NCBI GenBank assembly: GCA_034422735.1
Contig: DAOUJL010000040.1
Location: forward strand, 1 to 52,959
Reading direction: 5' to 3'
Source: CATOSD01 sp034422735
GTDB lineage: Bacteria; Chloroflexota; Dehalococcoidia; Lucifugimonadales; CATOSD01
DNA: 52,959 nt
How positions within the stretch are numbered: the first letter of the stretch is position 1; each line of letters begins with the position of its first letter. The notes under the pieces are model-generated. The model searched no databases. It was not told the origin of the DNA and worked only from the letters and a program-made list of their open reading frames with translations. Position numbers and translations under genes: made by a program. Positions 1 to 8,320 of this stretch are shown here, one piece after another.

Positions 1-2
1 TG

Positions 3-206
3 GCCACGAGGACAGACCGCGCAGCACCTCTCGACCTGCTGCCGCGTGATTGGGCCAGGGACGCCGTCGGCAAGGTGATGCGGAACCGGGACCGGAACTC
101 CGCGCCGGCCTGGTGGCGTGCGCGGTACGGGTCCCGGACGGCTTTTCGCCTCGGTCACCCCCATCCTAACCTTCCCCCTGCGAGGGGGAAGGGACTTGTC
201 GGATAA
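3..206 (+). CDS. possible C-terminal tail of an unrecognised gene, cut by the window edge
   Basis: A frame is open from the left edge to a TAA at 204-206, about 67 residues. It is high-GC and includes LPRDWARDAVGKVMRNR, which faintly recalls the C-terminal GKV motif of acyl-CoA synthetases, but that is not enough for a call. The last dozen residues (HPHPNLPPARGKG) are simply the translation of the dispersed repeat at 156-195, so if this is a gene the repeat has replaced its natural end. It could equally be chance. Confidence 0.25.
   Translation, partial: ATRTDRAAPLDLLPRDWARDAVGKVMRNRDRNSAPAWWRARYGSRTAFRLGHPHPNLPPARGKGLVG
156..195 (+). repeat. dispersed palindromic repeat, family A
   Basis: Begins CACCCCCATCCTAACCTTCC and continues into a CCTTCCCCC/GGGGGAAGG hairpin. 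Near-identical copies lie at 10295, 21730 and 38268, with reversed copies at 39451 and 45730. All are intergenic or at gene ends. Confidence 0.85.
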
Positions 207-236
207 CCTCCCCCTGCGAGAGGGAGAGGGGACAAG
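206..236 (+). repeat. degenerate family A hairpin next to the first copy
   Basis: CCTCCCCCTGCGAGAGGGAG followed by AGGGGAC is a second, diverged hairpin 11 bases after the copy at 156-195. Tandem full plus partial copies also occur at 38268/38320. Confidence 0.55.
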
Positions 237-831
237 CGGAAAGGGTGGTACGGGCGGGTGACGGGCTACCAAGCGGAGTAGCATCCGGGCAGGGGCAGTG
301 GCCAAACTGCCGGGTGGGACAAACAAGCTAGAAAAAAGTGTCCCGTTTCGTTTCTTTTGTTTTATCTCCTCGGATTTCGTAGCTGGGCGATCTGCGTTTC
401 AGGTTGCGGATGGAACGGATTACGGTTGGATGGGATTTTGTCTGACAGAATGTTGTCACGGTTGTTACGTTGGTGGCCGGCGACCGGTGGTCAGCGACCA
501 GTGGCGGGTTGTTTGTGATGAAGAGAGCGTAGCACGGATGTGCTGGGGTGTCAATGGCCCGCATGACATCAAAATTCTGGAACACCGCTGGTAACCGCAA
601 TTTTGAGGTCGCGCGTGGCCCTATCCTCTGGGTTCCCGTTCCCCGCTTTCGCGGGGACGAGCTTTGCGGGGATGACGAATGAACTTAGGGGTGATTCCTT
701 GTGGTTGCCAGTGTTGGGAACGGACGGCGCGCGCGAGTGAAGTTCTTTCCGGGGATGGGACTTTTGCGCGCGCCGTAATGTCAATACAATGTTAGGCAGG
801 GCTGTAAACCCGATTGTGAGGTTAATACCGA
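207..831. other. gene-free stretch with a second repeat type
   Basis: Short open frames exist on both strands (for example 298-594 plus and 328-600 minus), but they overlap each other, lack a ribosome binding site and have unlikely composition for this genome. The only structure I can support is the hairpin-rich repeat at 626-682. Composition is more AT-rich than the coding DNA around it. Confidence 0.5.
626..682. repeat. dispersed hairpin repeat, family B
   Basis: Contains CCCCGCTTTCGCGGGG, a short stem, followed by GGGGATGACGAATG. This resembles the widespread bacterial intergenic element whose reverse complement reads CGTCATTCCCGCGAAAGCGGG. Related pieces lie at 31797-31835 and 51003-51065. 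Confidence 0.5.
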
Positions 832-2970
832 GTGGGTTCTACGACACTGGCGCGTTTCGGGTCTACAGGGAGCCGGGCATGGGGGCTGCTGGCGATAGCG
901 GCCGTTTTCGCGGCGCTGTGGCTTGTCGGCTGCGGCGGATCGCCTGCCCCCCAGCCGACGCCGGACATCGCCGGGACGGTGGAGGCGGCAGTCGCCATGG
1001 CGATGCCCACCGCGACGCCGACGCCCGAGCCGGATATCGAGGCAACCGTGGCCGCGGGCGTGCAGGCGACGGTCGTCGCCATGCGACCCTCTCCGACCCC
1101 AACCCACGCGCCTACCTGGACGCCAACCGTCACATCCACGCCGACAGCTACTCACACGCCAACGCCGACCCCCACACCCACACGCAGACCCCCGCCTACG
1201 CCTCGGCCTACGCCCATTCCCACGCCCACAGTTACCCCTACTTACACTCCCACGCCCATCCCCACGCCCACTCCCACGCCTATTCCCACGCCCACCGACA
1301 CTCCAGTTGCTACTCCCACGCAGGTCACCAGCCTCTCGGTCGCCGACGTGGTGGACAGGGTCAGGCCGAGCGTCGTGCGAATAGTAAGTTCTGACGGCGG
1401 GGGTACCGGCTTCGTAATCGATGCCGACGGCCACATACTCACCAACGAGCATGTCGTCGAAGGAGAAACGCGCGTGTCGGTCGTGTTCCACGACGGCGCG
1501 CGACTGTGGGGGCAGGTGGTGTCGTCTGATGCGGCCCGCGACATCGCGCTGCTGAAGGTAAGCACGAACCGTAAACTGACGCCTTTGACGTTGGCGGGCG
1601 AAGTGAGGGAAGGCGAGGACGTAATCGCGTTGGGCTTTCCGCTCAGTCTGGGCGAAAGCATGACAATAACACGGGGCATCGTATCCGCCATCAGGTCGTA
1701 CAACGGCGTAGAGTACGTGCAGACGGACGCCGCCATCAACCCGGGCAACAGCGGCGGGCCGCTGCTGAACGACAGGGGCGAAGCGGTGGGGATGAACACC
1801 TTCACGCGCCGCAACATCGAAGGCCGCGACTATGAGGCTCAAGGCATCGGCTTCGCGGTGTCCGCCAACGTGCTGGAAGCGCGGCTCGCGACGATGAAGG
1901 CCAACCCGTCCCCGCCGGTGGCCGGGGCAACGCCGACGGCCGTCATCCGGGTCACGCCCACTCCTGCCGCCGGACGCGGGTTCGGGCCGGTTAGCGGGAA
2001 GTTGGAGCACGACGATGATAATTTCATCCCGGAAAAGGACGCCCGTGTTTTCCTACCCAATGCGTTGATTGAGGCGACTTTCGTGGACACGTTGTCATCG
2101 AATGGTAAGGGCTGGAGCCACGGCTTTCTGTTACGGGCGGTGGAGCAGCGTTACTACATTCTCGCCATATCCAGCCACGGCAATTGGTACCTGAAGCGTC
2201 GGAACAACGTGCCGCCATACGACGCCATAGACGTTCAAGACGGATTCTCGTCAAACATCAGAACGGGTCGCAATGCGGAAAATCACGTGCGCGTTGTAAC
2301 ACTAGACGGCAGGGGCTGGTTGTTCATCAACGGGGGATTCGAGGCGGAGTTGGATTTGAGCGAGATTAGCGGCGCCGGCTCCGTCAGTCTGATAGGCGTT
2401 TGGTTCAATGGTCACGAGCACCCCGGAGAGTCCACCGTCTACAAAGACTTCAGTGTGCGCCCGATAGAGTTGGAGCACGGACCGGAGGACGGCTCAATAG
2501 AGCACGACGCTGACGATGGCTTCGTTGACGTACACCCGGTTAGGGTTTGGGTGGCGGACGGCATAATCGAGGCGCGTTTCTTCAACCCATTCTTCGTGCC
2601 AGACCGCGAATGGAGCAGTGGGTTTCTCTTTAGGAGATCCGACGATGGAGTTCACGCGGTCATCATGGCTGGTCAGGGATATTGGGAACACATCCTCTCG
2701 ACGGGGGACGGCTGGGAAGACTTGGGGGGCGAGTGGGACGACACAATCACAACGTCCCGCGGCAACGCAAACTTATTGATGGTAGTAATGCTTGGCGAAC
2801 GTGGCTACCTGTTCATCAACAACACATATGTGGTTGACCTTGACTTGAGTAAACTAATGGAAGCTGGGGGCATCCGAGTGGTCGGTTCATTTTTTGCGGG
2901 CCACGCCGTCAACGGCGTGTCTACGCAGTTCGAGCGCTTCGCGGTGTGGTCGATCGCGGAGTTGCCGTAG
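832..2970 (+). CDS. secreted lipoprotein HtrA/Do-like trypsin-type serine protease
   Basis: A 712-residue secreted serine protease. The GTG start gives an N-terminal membrane segment ending in a lipobox, LVGC, with C34 as likely lipid anchor. Residues about 85-165 are an extended Thr-Pro spacer. The protease domain follows, with a complete triad: H207 in TNEHVVEG, D237 in ARDIALLKV and S307 in GNSGGPL, at the spacing usual for HtrA. No PDZ domain follows. Instead there are two tandem modules (about 385-545 and 550-712), each starting with LEHD/LEHG and sharing a GFL...GRGWLFING-type core, probably jelly-roll folds. They may bind a wall or envelope polymer (inference). Convergent with ilvD, with a hairpin between. 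Protease function is confident; substrates are unknown. Confidence 0.88.
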   Translation: MGSTTLARFGSTGSRAWGLLAIAAVFAALWLVGCGGSPAPQPTPDIAGTVEAAVAMAMPTATPTPEPDIEATVAAGVQATVVAMRPSPTPTHAPTWTPTVTSTPTATHTPTPTPTPTRRPPPTPRPTPIPTPTVTPTYTPTPIPTPTPTPIPTPTDTPVATPTQVTSLSVADVVDRVRPSVVRIVSSDGGGTGFVIDADGHILTNEHVVEGETRVSVVFHDGARLWGQVVSSDAARDIALLKVSTNRKLTPLTLAGEVREGEDVIALGFPLSLGESMTITRGIVSAIRSYNGVEYVQTDAAINPGNSGGPLLNDRGEAVGMNTFTRRNIEGRDYEAQGIGFAVSANVLEARLATMKANPSPPVAGATPTAVIRVTPTPAAGRGFGPVSGKLEHDDDNFIPEKDARVFLPNALIEATFVDTLSSNGKGWSHGFLLRAVEQRYYILAISSHGNWYLKRRNNVPPYDAIDVQDGFSSNIRTGRNAENHVRVVTLDGRGWLFINGGFEAELDLSEISGAGSVSLIGVWFNGHEHPGESTVYKDFSVRPIELEHGPEDGSIEHDADDGFVDVHPVRVWVADGIIEARFFNPFFVPDREWSSGFLFRRSDDGVHAVIMAGQGYWEHILSTGDGWEDLGGEWDDTITTSRGNANLLMVVMLGERGYLFINNTYVVDLDLSKLMEAGGIRVVGSFFAGHAVNGVSTQFERFAVWSIAELP

Positions 2971-3020
2971 GGGCGCTGAGTCACCGCCATCCTGACCCAT
3001 TCGGCAAGCCCAGGGCAGGC

Positions 3021-3044
3021 TCTTCCCCCTGTTAGGGGGGAAGA
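3021..3044. terminator. hairpin between convergent protease and ilvD genes
   Basis: TCTTCCCCCT and AGGGGGGAAGA form a stem with a GTT loop, followed by a T-rich stretch on the plus strand. It sits between two converging genes, so it could end transcription from both sides. The stem resembles the family A repeat hairpin, and the preceding CCATCCTGACCC is a decayed copy of its left part. Confidence 0.5.
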
Positions 3045-3069
3045 GAATTTCTTCAGCCGCGTAATGCCT

Positions 3070-4755
3070 CTAGCCGGTGACGGCGCCCTCGGAGGCGGAG
3101 GACACCAGCTTGGCGTATTTGGCCATTACGCCGGTGGTGTAGTTGGACTGCGGCGGCGTCCAGCGGTCGCGGCGGCGCGCAAGCTCCTCTTCCGGCACTC
3201 GCACGCTAAGCTCGCGCGTTTCCACGTCCATCACGATGCGGTCGCCGTCCTCGACGAGCGCTATCACGCCGCCCACGGCGGCCTCCGGCGCCACGTGGCC
3301 TATCATCGGCCCCCGCGTCGCGCCCGAAAAGCGCCCGTCAGTGATGAGCAGCGTGTCCTCGCCCAGGCCCGCTCCCATGATGGCGCCGGTGACGGCCAGC
3401 ATCTCCTGCATACCCGGCCCGCCCTTGGGACCCTCGTACCGGATTATCACCACGTCGCCGTCCTTGATCTCGCCCGACGTGACGGCATTGAACGCGGCGC
3501 GCTCGCCGTCGAACACGCGCGCCGGGCCGTCGTGGCTCAGGTGGCCGGTGCCGGACACCTTCATTACGGCGCCCTCGGTGGCTAGGTTGCCCTTGAGTAT
3601 CACCAGGCCCCCGGTGGGGCTGCGCGCCTCTGAGACGGGGTAGATTACGCGGCTGTCCGGCATGGTGTCGAACTCGGCAAGGTTCTCGGCGAGCGTCTTG
3701 CCGGTGATGGTCGGCACGTCCGGATGCAGGTGTCCGGACCTGAGCAGTTCGTTCATTAGCACCGGCAGCCCGCCGGACTTGTCCATGTCGGACATGACGA
3801 ACCGCCCTCCCGGCCGCAGGTCGGTCAGGTAGGGCGTGCTGCGGCTGAGCCGGTCGAAGTCATCGATGTGGAGGTCCACGCCGGCCTCGCGCGCGATGGC
3901 GAGCAGGTGGAGCACGGCGTTGGTCGAGCCGCCCATCGCGAGCACCACGGTTATGGCGTTCTCGAACGCCTCGCGCGTCATGATGTCGCGCGGCTTGATG
4001 TCCTTCTCCAGCATGTTGTAGAGCACCGCGCCCGCCCTGTGGGCCATGTCCTCGTTGCGGGGGTCCACCGCCGGGATGGACGCCGCTCCGGGCAGGGACA
4101 TTCCCATCGCCTCGATGGCCGAGGACATGGTGTTGGCGGTGAACATGCCGGAGCACGCGCCCTCGCCCGGACAGGCGACGCGCTCCATGCCGTACAGTTC
4201 GTCCAGGGTGAGCTTGCCCTGGGAGTAGGCGCCCACGGCCTCGAACATGTCCTGTATGTTGATGTCGCGGCCCATGTAGTTGCCCGGCAGAATCGCGCCG
4301 CCGTAGACAAACAGCGACGGGACGTTGAGCCGCGCCATGGCCATCATCGCGCCCGGCATGTTCTTGTCGCAGGCGGCGACCACGATTAGGCCGTCCATGC
4401 TCTCGCCGAAGGTTACGGTTTCTATGGAGTCGGCTATCACCTCTCGGCTCACCAGCGACGCCTTCATGCCCTCGGTGCCCATGGAGATGCCGTCGCTGAT
4501 GGTAATGGTGCCGAACAGGAAGGGGACGGAGCCGCCGTCCCACACGCCCTGCTTGGCCCTCTGCGCCAGCCTGTCGAGGTGCACGTTGCAGGGCGTCACG
4601 TCGCTGGCGAGGTTGGCGACGGCGACGAACGGCTTGTCCATGTCATCGTCGCTGAGGCCCACGGCGCGCAGCATGGCGCGGGCCGCGGCGCGATCCGGAC
4701 CCTGGCTCACCACGTGGCTGTTTCGCTTGAGCGATGCTGAGGTGCTGGTAGTCAT
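3070..4755 (-). CDS. ilvD: dihydroxy-acid dehydratase
   Basis: Converts 2,3-dihydroxy-3-methylbutanoate and its methylpentanoate analogue to the 2-oxo acids for valine, leucine and isoleucine. The 561-residue product has the family's usual length. Cluster ligands are visible in AACDKNMPGAMM and in ACPGEGACSGMFTANTM, and the C-terminal TDGRFSGATRGPMIGHVAPEA signature is present. The ATG at 4755 was chosen over an upstream frame because a GGAGAGGG ribosome binding site precedes it and the family begins there. It lies 17 bases after a 62-residue gene, so the two are probably co-transcribed. No other branched-chain gene is in the window. Confidence 0.97.
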   Translation of the reverse strand: MTTSTSASLKRNSHVVSQGPDRAAARAMLRAVGLSDDDMDKPFVAVANLASDVTPCNVHLDRLAQRAKQGVWDGGSVPFLFGTITISDGISMGTEGMKASLVSREVIADSIETVTFGESMDGLIVVAACDKNMPGAMMAMARLNVPSLFVYGGAILPGNYMGRDINIQDMFEAVGAYSQGKLTLDELYGMERVACPGEGACSGMFTANTMSSAIEAMGMSLPGAASIPAVDPRNEDMAHRAGAVLYNMLEKDIKPRDIMTREAFENAITVVLAMGGSTNAVLHLLAIAREAGVDLHIDDFDRLSRSTPYLTDLRPGGRFVMSDMDKSGGLPVLMNELLRSGHLHPDVPTITGKTLAENLAEFDTMPDSRVIYPVSEARSPTGGLVILKGNLATEGAVMKVSGTGHLSHDGPARVFDGERAAFNAVTSGEIKDGDVVIIRYEGPKGGPGMQEMLAVTGAIMGAGLGEDTLLITDGRFSGATRGPMIGHVAPEAAVGGVIALVEDGDRIVMDVETRELSVRVPEEELARRRDRWTPPQSNYTTGVMAKYAKLVSSASEGAVTG

Positions 4756-4772
4756 GGTGAGTTCCCTCTCCG

Positions 4773-4961
4773 CTAGTCCGGCTTGTGCTTCTCGATCAGC
4801 GCGACAACCCTGGAATCGAACTCGTCGCCCAGGGAGCGGCCCGCGTCGGAGTAGGCGATGCCGAGATGGAGTTGGCGGGACAGTTGCTCGAACTCGGGCG
4901 ATTCGCCCCATTCGCTCTCGAGCTCGCCGAACGCCGCGTCAAGGTCGTCTTTTCTGAACAT
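4773..4961 (-). CDS. 62-residue conserved-looking small protein upstream of ilvD
   Basis: ATG start, acidic and helical, no membrane segment or signal. It begins MFRKDDLDAAFGELE and ends in a charged helix. I do not recognise the family. It ends 17 bases before ilvD and reads the same way, so it is likely translated from the ilvD transcript. The short length, intact frame and coding composition make it more plausible as a gene than as noise. A regulatory leader role cannot be excluded, but it lacks a run of Val/Leu/Ile codons. Confidence 0.55.
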   Translation of the reverse strand: MFRKDDLDAAFGELESEWGESPEFEQLSRQLHLGIAYSDAGRSLGDEFDSRVVALIEKHKPD

Positions 4962-4981
4962 GTAGGCAGCCTCACGTATAA

Positions 4982-5058
4982 GGGCCAGCGCGCGGCTGGC
5001 CCCTGTTTGGGTTTTCAACGGGCCGGCGACGCGGGCGGGCCTGGTGCGGCCGCCCGCG
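4982..5058 (-). other. two strong hairpins between the dehalogenase-like gene and the ilvD pair
   Basis: GGGCCAGC/GCTGGCCC (4982-4989 with 4995-5002) and CGCGGGCGG/CCGCCCGCG (5030-5038 with 5050-5058) are perfect inverted repeats in a 116-base gap. Neither has a clear U-tract on the minus strand. They may be transcript-processing or attenuation structures for the downstream pair, but no function is shown. Confidence 0.4.
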
Positions 5059-5077
5059 CCTCTTGCCGCGCTTTCGG

Positions 5078-6328
5078 TTATTCGTCTCCGCGGGTGCTGT
5101 CGCCTTCGTCCAGGATCTTCTTCAGATCGGTGGCGAAGCCGACGAGCTCCTCGTAGGCCGGGACGCCCTCTTCGGAGAGCTTGTCCTTGAACTGCTCGAA
5201 CAGCCACTCCTCGCGCCTGCCGTGCGGGATCTCGAAGAACTGGCGGTTGAACCTGGGCAGTTCGCCGGGGCCGAAGTAGCCCTTGTCCCTGATGGTGTAG
5301 CCCTCGAGGTTGTGGGTGCCCTTGCCGAGCACCTCGCCGGTCTCGACGTAGTGCTCCATCACGGGCTTCATGCCGTAGCGCTGTACCGGGCAGACCTTGA
5401 TGCAGACGGCGCAGCCCTCGTAGCGTGCCATCACCGGGCGGCAGCGCTCGTAGATGACCTTGAACTTCTCGGCGCCCCGCCACCAGACCCTGTCCTTGAG
5501 CAGCGCCCTGCCCGGGCAGCGGTTCACGCACACCTGGCAGATCTTGCAGAACTGGTTGATGCCGTAGTCGACGGGTTGGTCGTAGGTCACCGGCGCGTCG
5601 GTGGTGATGATCGCGAGCCTGGCCCTGGAGCCGAAGTGTGGCGAAAGGAGCTGTCCGTTGGCGCCCAACTGGCCCAGTCCGGCGTTGATGAACATGGGAA
5701 TGTACGCGCCGCTGTTGTCGTTCGGGCTGTGCACCTGGGCATGGTAGCCCAGCGTGCGGATGTGGTCGGCGAGGTCGAGCGCCAGCGCGCCCTCGATCTC
5801 GTAGGTGCCGAAGTGGGCGTACTCGGCCTCCAGGCTCGGAAGCGTCTGGGTCTGCAGGTAGTCCTGCTCGAGCGCGACGCAGATGGCGTGCTCGTACTTG
5901 ACCCAGGTCTTCTTGCTGGAGTAGGCGTAGTGGTGGTCGAACCGGGTGAAGCCGACCTCGTTGAAGCCGAGCTCCCTGGCCTTCAGCCGGATGTCGTCGG
6001 TCATGTCAATGCCGGTTTCGGCCTCGCCGGTCGGCTCGATGTCGCCGCTGACCAGCGCGGCGTCTACCAGAGGCTGGTTCAGCTCGTCGTGGCGCTCGCG
6101 GTACTCGAGCACGTCGGGGGTGTAGACCGTCCAGACCCAGTCGCGGTCCGCGGCCTTTTCGATGTTCTGGGTCTCGAGGGGATATACCCTCGTGTAGAAG
6201 GAAACGTCCTCCTGCCGCACCGGCGCGCCCGGTACGGTAGCGAGGTCTTCTGCAACGGGAATGTCAACCTCCGGGTCGCCGTGCCTCCGACCGGGGCGCG
6301 TTACTACGTGGTGAACTTCTTTAGGCAT
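5078..6328 (-). CDS. reductive-dehalogenase-like double [4Fe-4S] protein, no Tat signal
   Basis: A 416-residue soluble protein. Two ferredoxin-type motifs are clear: C261-C264-C267-C271-P, then C296 with C306-C309-C313-P. Ahead of them is an AGLGQLGANGQLL-like segment followed by FGSRARLAIITTD, which matches the RdhA family (AGLGELGRNG...) better than epoxyqueuosine reductase (AGLGWIGKN). There is no twin-arginine signal and no RdhB membrane anchor nearby, so respiratory dehalogenation is doubtful; a cytoplasmic corrinoid/Fe-S reductase is more likely. The ATG at 6328 follows GGAGGT, and a good promoter lies just upstream. The actual substrate is unknown. Confidence 0.75.
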   Translation of the reverse strand: MPKEVHHVVTRPGRRHGDPEVDIPVAEDLATVPGAPVRQEDVSFYTRVYPLETQNIEKAADRDWVWTVYTPDVLEYRERHDELNQPLVDAALVSGDIEPTGEAETGIDMTDDIRLKARELGFNEVGFTRFDHHYAYSSKKTWVKYEHAICVALEQDYLQTQTLPSLEAEYAHFGTYEIEGALALDLADHIRTLGYHAQVHSPNDNSGAYIPMFINAGLGQLGANGQLLSPHFGSRARLAIITTDAPVTYDQPVDYGINQFCKICQVCVNRCPGRALLKDRVWWRGAEKFKVIYERCRPVMARYEGCAVCIKVCPVQRYGMKPVMEHYVETGEVLGKGTHNLEGYTIRDKGYFGPGELPRFNRQFFEIPHGRREEWLFEQFKDKLSEEGVPAYEELVGFATDLKKILDEGDSTRGDE

Positions 6329-6365
6329 AGGTGTACCTCCCGCAGATAATCCTCGCTTGGCGCGG

Positions 6366-6394
6366 AGTGTACTCGCAAGTCCACTACAAGTCAA
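6366..6394 (-). promoter_or_regulatory. sigma-70-type promoter for the dehalogenase-like gene
   Basis: On the minus strand TTGACT (6389-6394) is separated by 17 bases from TACACT (6366-6371). This places the transcript start about 30 bases before the ATG at 6328. It lies in the gap after the flippase-like gene, so this gene can be expressed apart from the upstream cluster. Confidence 0.6.
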
Positions 6395-6435
6395 GCGTTT
6401 TTGGGGCGCGGACTCGAAGGCTCGCCGTGTCGAAT

Positions 6436-7509
6436 CTACGTCGGACCCGGCGAGCCCGGTGCGGACTTGCTTCGCGCGCTCGCGAGTTGCCTCACCACCA
6501 GGACCAGCCCGCCGACGACGAGGACGCTGAGGTAGGTGATCGAGCGGTCCAGCAGCGCTATGGACACGGCCTCGTGGCGGGCCAGGCTCAGCGTGAGCAG
6601 GCCGGTCACGCCCGGCTCGACGGCCCCCACGCCGCCCGGCGTCGGCACGGTGCTCAGCAGCGCGTGGGCCAGCGCCACGATGGCCAGCATGGGCAGCCCG
6701 ACCTCCGCGCCAAGGGCCTGCACGACGAAGCCGAGCCGCGCGATTTCCATGAGCCAGCCCAGCAGTCCGAGGGCGAACAGCGTGGGCAGTTGCTTGAAGC
6801 TGCCGAACGCCCCGCTCCGGAAGCTCAGGAAGGCCGCCTCGAGCCGCTGGGGCAGCAGCCGCGCCAGCCGAGCGCCGAACGCCTTCATGGCGAGAGCGAG
6901 CGCGCCGAGCGCGACGGTCATCAGCGCGGCGATGGCGGCGGCCCTGAACACCAGGCTCCTCGCGTCCGGCGTGTCCGCGGTCAATGCCAGCGCCAGCACG
7001 CTCAGCGCGATGATCGCGGCCACCGTCGCCATGTCCATCATGCGCTCGGCCAGCACGGTGCCCAGGCTCCACGAGAAGCCGGTCCGCGAATCCTGCGAGA
7101 ACAGGTAGGCGCGGTAGGCGTCGCCGAGCCTGAGCCAGGCGATGGAGTTGACGAACCAGCCCGCCACGATGAGCGTGGCGCACCGGACCGCCGAGGGCAG
7201 TCGCGTGTCCGGCCCGTCTTCCAGTCCCGCGTTCTTTGCGAGAAGCCGCCAGCGCAGTCCCCGGAACGCAAAGCTGACGTAGTACAACACCAGGGCCAGC
7301 GCGTACAGCCGCGGGTCCATGGAGCGGAGGTTCTCCAGGGTCGCGCCCCAGTCCAGGTCGAAGCGCGTGGACAGGAACACGACGAACGCCGCGGCCACCG
7401 CGAAGGACAGCAGCGTTGGCAGCGAGAGGACTCGCCGCCGCAGCGACATGGCGGGCGGGGAGTTCCGGCGAGGCCCGGCCTCTTCGCCGCGGTGCTCCGG
7501 TTTGCTCAC
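6436..7509 (-). CDS. flippase-like/lysylphosphatidylglycerol synthase TM-region membrane protein
   Basis: A 357-residue integral membrane protein of the UPF0104/AglD2 type with about eight hydrophobic segments. Family hallmarks are NSIAWLRLGDAYRAYLF near residue 120 and TPGGVGAVE near 305. Members are implicated in moving or modifying lipids and lipid-linked sugars, but this one's substrate cannot be read from sequence. Its GTG start overlaps the rsmG stop codon (GTGA, 7506-7509), so it is translationally coupled to rsmG. Confidence 0.8.
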   Translation of the reverse strand: MSKPEHRGEEAGPRRNSPPAMSLRRRVLSLPTLLSFAVAAAFVVFLSTRFDLDWGATLENLRSMDPRLYALALVLYYVSFAFRGLRWRLLAKNAGLEDGPDTRLPSAVRCATLIVAGWFVNSIAWLRLGDAYRAYLFSQDSRTGFSWSLGTVLAERMMDMATVAAIIALSVLALALTADTPDARSLVFRAAAIAALMTVALGALALAMKAFGARLARLLPQRLEAAFLSFRSGAFGSFKQLPTLFALGLLGWLMEIARLGFVVQALGAEVGLPMLAIVALAHALLSTVPTPGGVGAVEPGVTGLLTLSLARHEAVSIALLDRSITYLSVLVVGGLVLVVRQLASARSKSAPGSPGPT

Positions 7510-8297
7510 AGCGGGCGCTTGCGCGGTATGCCGGGCCGGCGGGGGTAGCGGTTCGGCGTGGGGGCCACCTTGTCCAGCACGATCAGGGCGCGGGGGCGGT
7601 CCAGGCCGGGCACGTCGACCCGCCTGACCTCGCGGATGGCGCCGCCGAGCGTGCGGACGGCGGTCTCGGCTTTGGCGGCCTCCGCTTCGGCGTCCGCGCT
7701 CTTGGATGCGACGACCACGCCCCCAATCCGGCAGAGCGGCAGGGTGAGCTCGGCGAGCGCGTTCAGCTTGGCGACGCCGCGCGCGGTCACCACGTCGAAC
7801 GCCTCGCGCGCCGCAGGGTCGCGGCCCAGCGTCTCGGCGCGGCAGGCCAGCACCTCGATTCCGTCCAGGCCGAGTGACTCTCCCAGCCCGCGCAGGAAGT
7901 CGGCCTTCTTGCCGGTGGCCTCCACGAGGGTCACGCGAAGTGATGGGACGGCTATCCGCAGCGCGATGCCCGGCAGGCCCGCGCCGCTGCCGACGTCGGC
8001 GAGGCGGCCCGACCGCAGCAGCGCGGGCGGGACTGCGGCCAGCACGCTGAGCGAGTCGAGGTAGTGTACGGACTGCGCCCGTTCCCAGTCCGATACGGAG
8101 GTGAGATTGACGCGGCGGTTCCCGCGCTCCAACTCGCGGTGGTAGCGTCGGAATGCGTCGAGCTGCTCCGGCGTGAGCGGGACGCCGAGCCGCTCCGCGC
8201 CCTCGCGCAGCGCCGTCGCGTCCTTCGTGTTATCCGGCGTTTCGTTGGGCGTTTCGTCCGGCAGGGGCGCGGCGGCGCGCCGTGAGTGCTCGATCAT
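7506..8297 (-). CDS. rsmG: 16S rRNA (guanine527-N7)-methyltransferase
   Basis: The 263-residue RsmG/GidB methylates G527 of 16S rRNA using S-adenosylmethionine. The SAM-binding motif reads LADVGSGAGLPGIALRI, followed by VTLVEATGKKADFL and the FDVVTARGVA motif typical of the family. ATG at 8297 was chosen from family length; the frame stays open further upstream but loses similarity. The N-terminal 25 residues are low-complexity. It overlaps the flippase-like gene by four bases and follows the acetyltransferase gene by 23. Confidence 0.93.
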   Translation of the reverse strand: MIEHSRRAAAPLPDETPNETPDNTKDATALREGAERLGVPLTPEQLDAFRRYHRELERGNRRVNLTSVSDWERAQSVHYLDSLSVLAAVPPALLRSGRLADVGSGAGLPGIALRIAVPSLRVTLVEATGKKADFLRGLGESLGLDGIEVLACRAETLGRDPAAREAFDVVTARGVAKLNALAELTLPLCRIGGVVVASKSADAEAEAAKAETAVRTLGGAIREVRRVDVPGLDRPRALIVLDKVAPTPNRYPRRPGIPRKRPL

Positions 8298-8320
8298 TCG
8301 GTGCGGATGGCCGGCGGCGC

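Noticed and set aside
298..600. Two overlapping short frames on opposite strands
   Set aside because: No ribosome binding sites, no recognisable motifs, mutually overlapping, in repeat-rich DNA.
1141..1320. Repeat array taken for a possible CRISPR or minisatellite
   Set aside because: It is the coding DNA of a Thr-Pro spacer; no constant repeats with unique spacers.
781..2010. Long minus-strand open frame opposite the protease gene
   Set aside because: Arg/Gly-rich antisense product caused by high GC; the plus strand has a full catalytic triad and signal peptide.
5078..6328. Assignment as epoxyqueuosine reductase (QueG)
   Set aside because: Length and the AGLGQLGANGQLL segment fit the RdhA-like branch better; left as a dehalogenase-like protein of unknown substrate.
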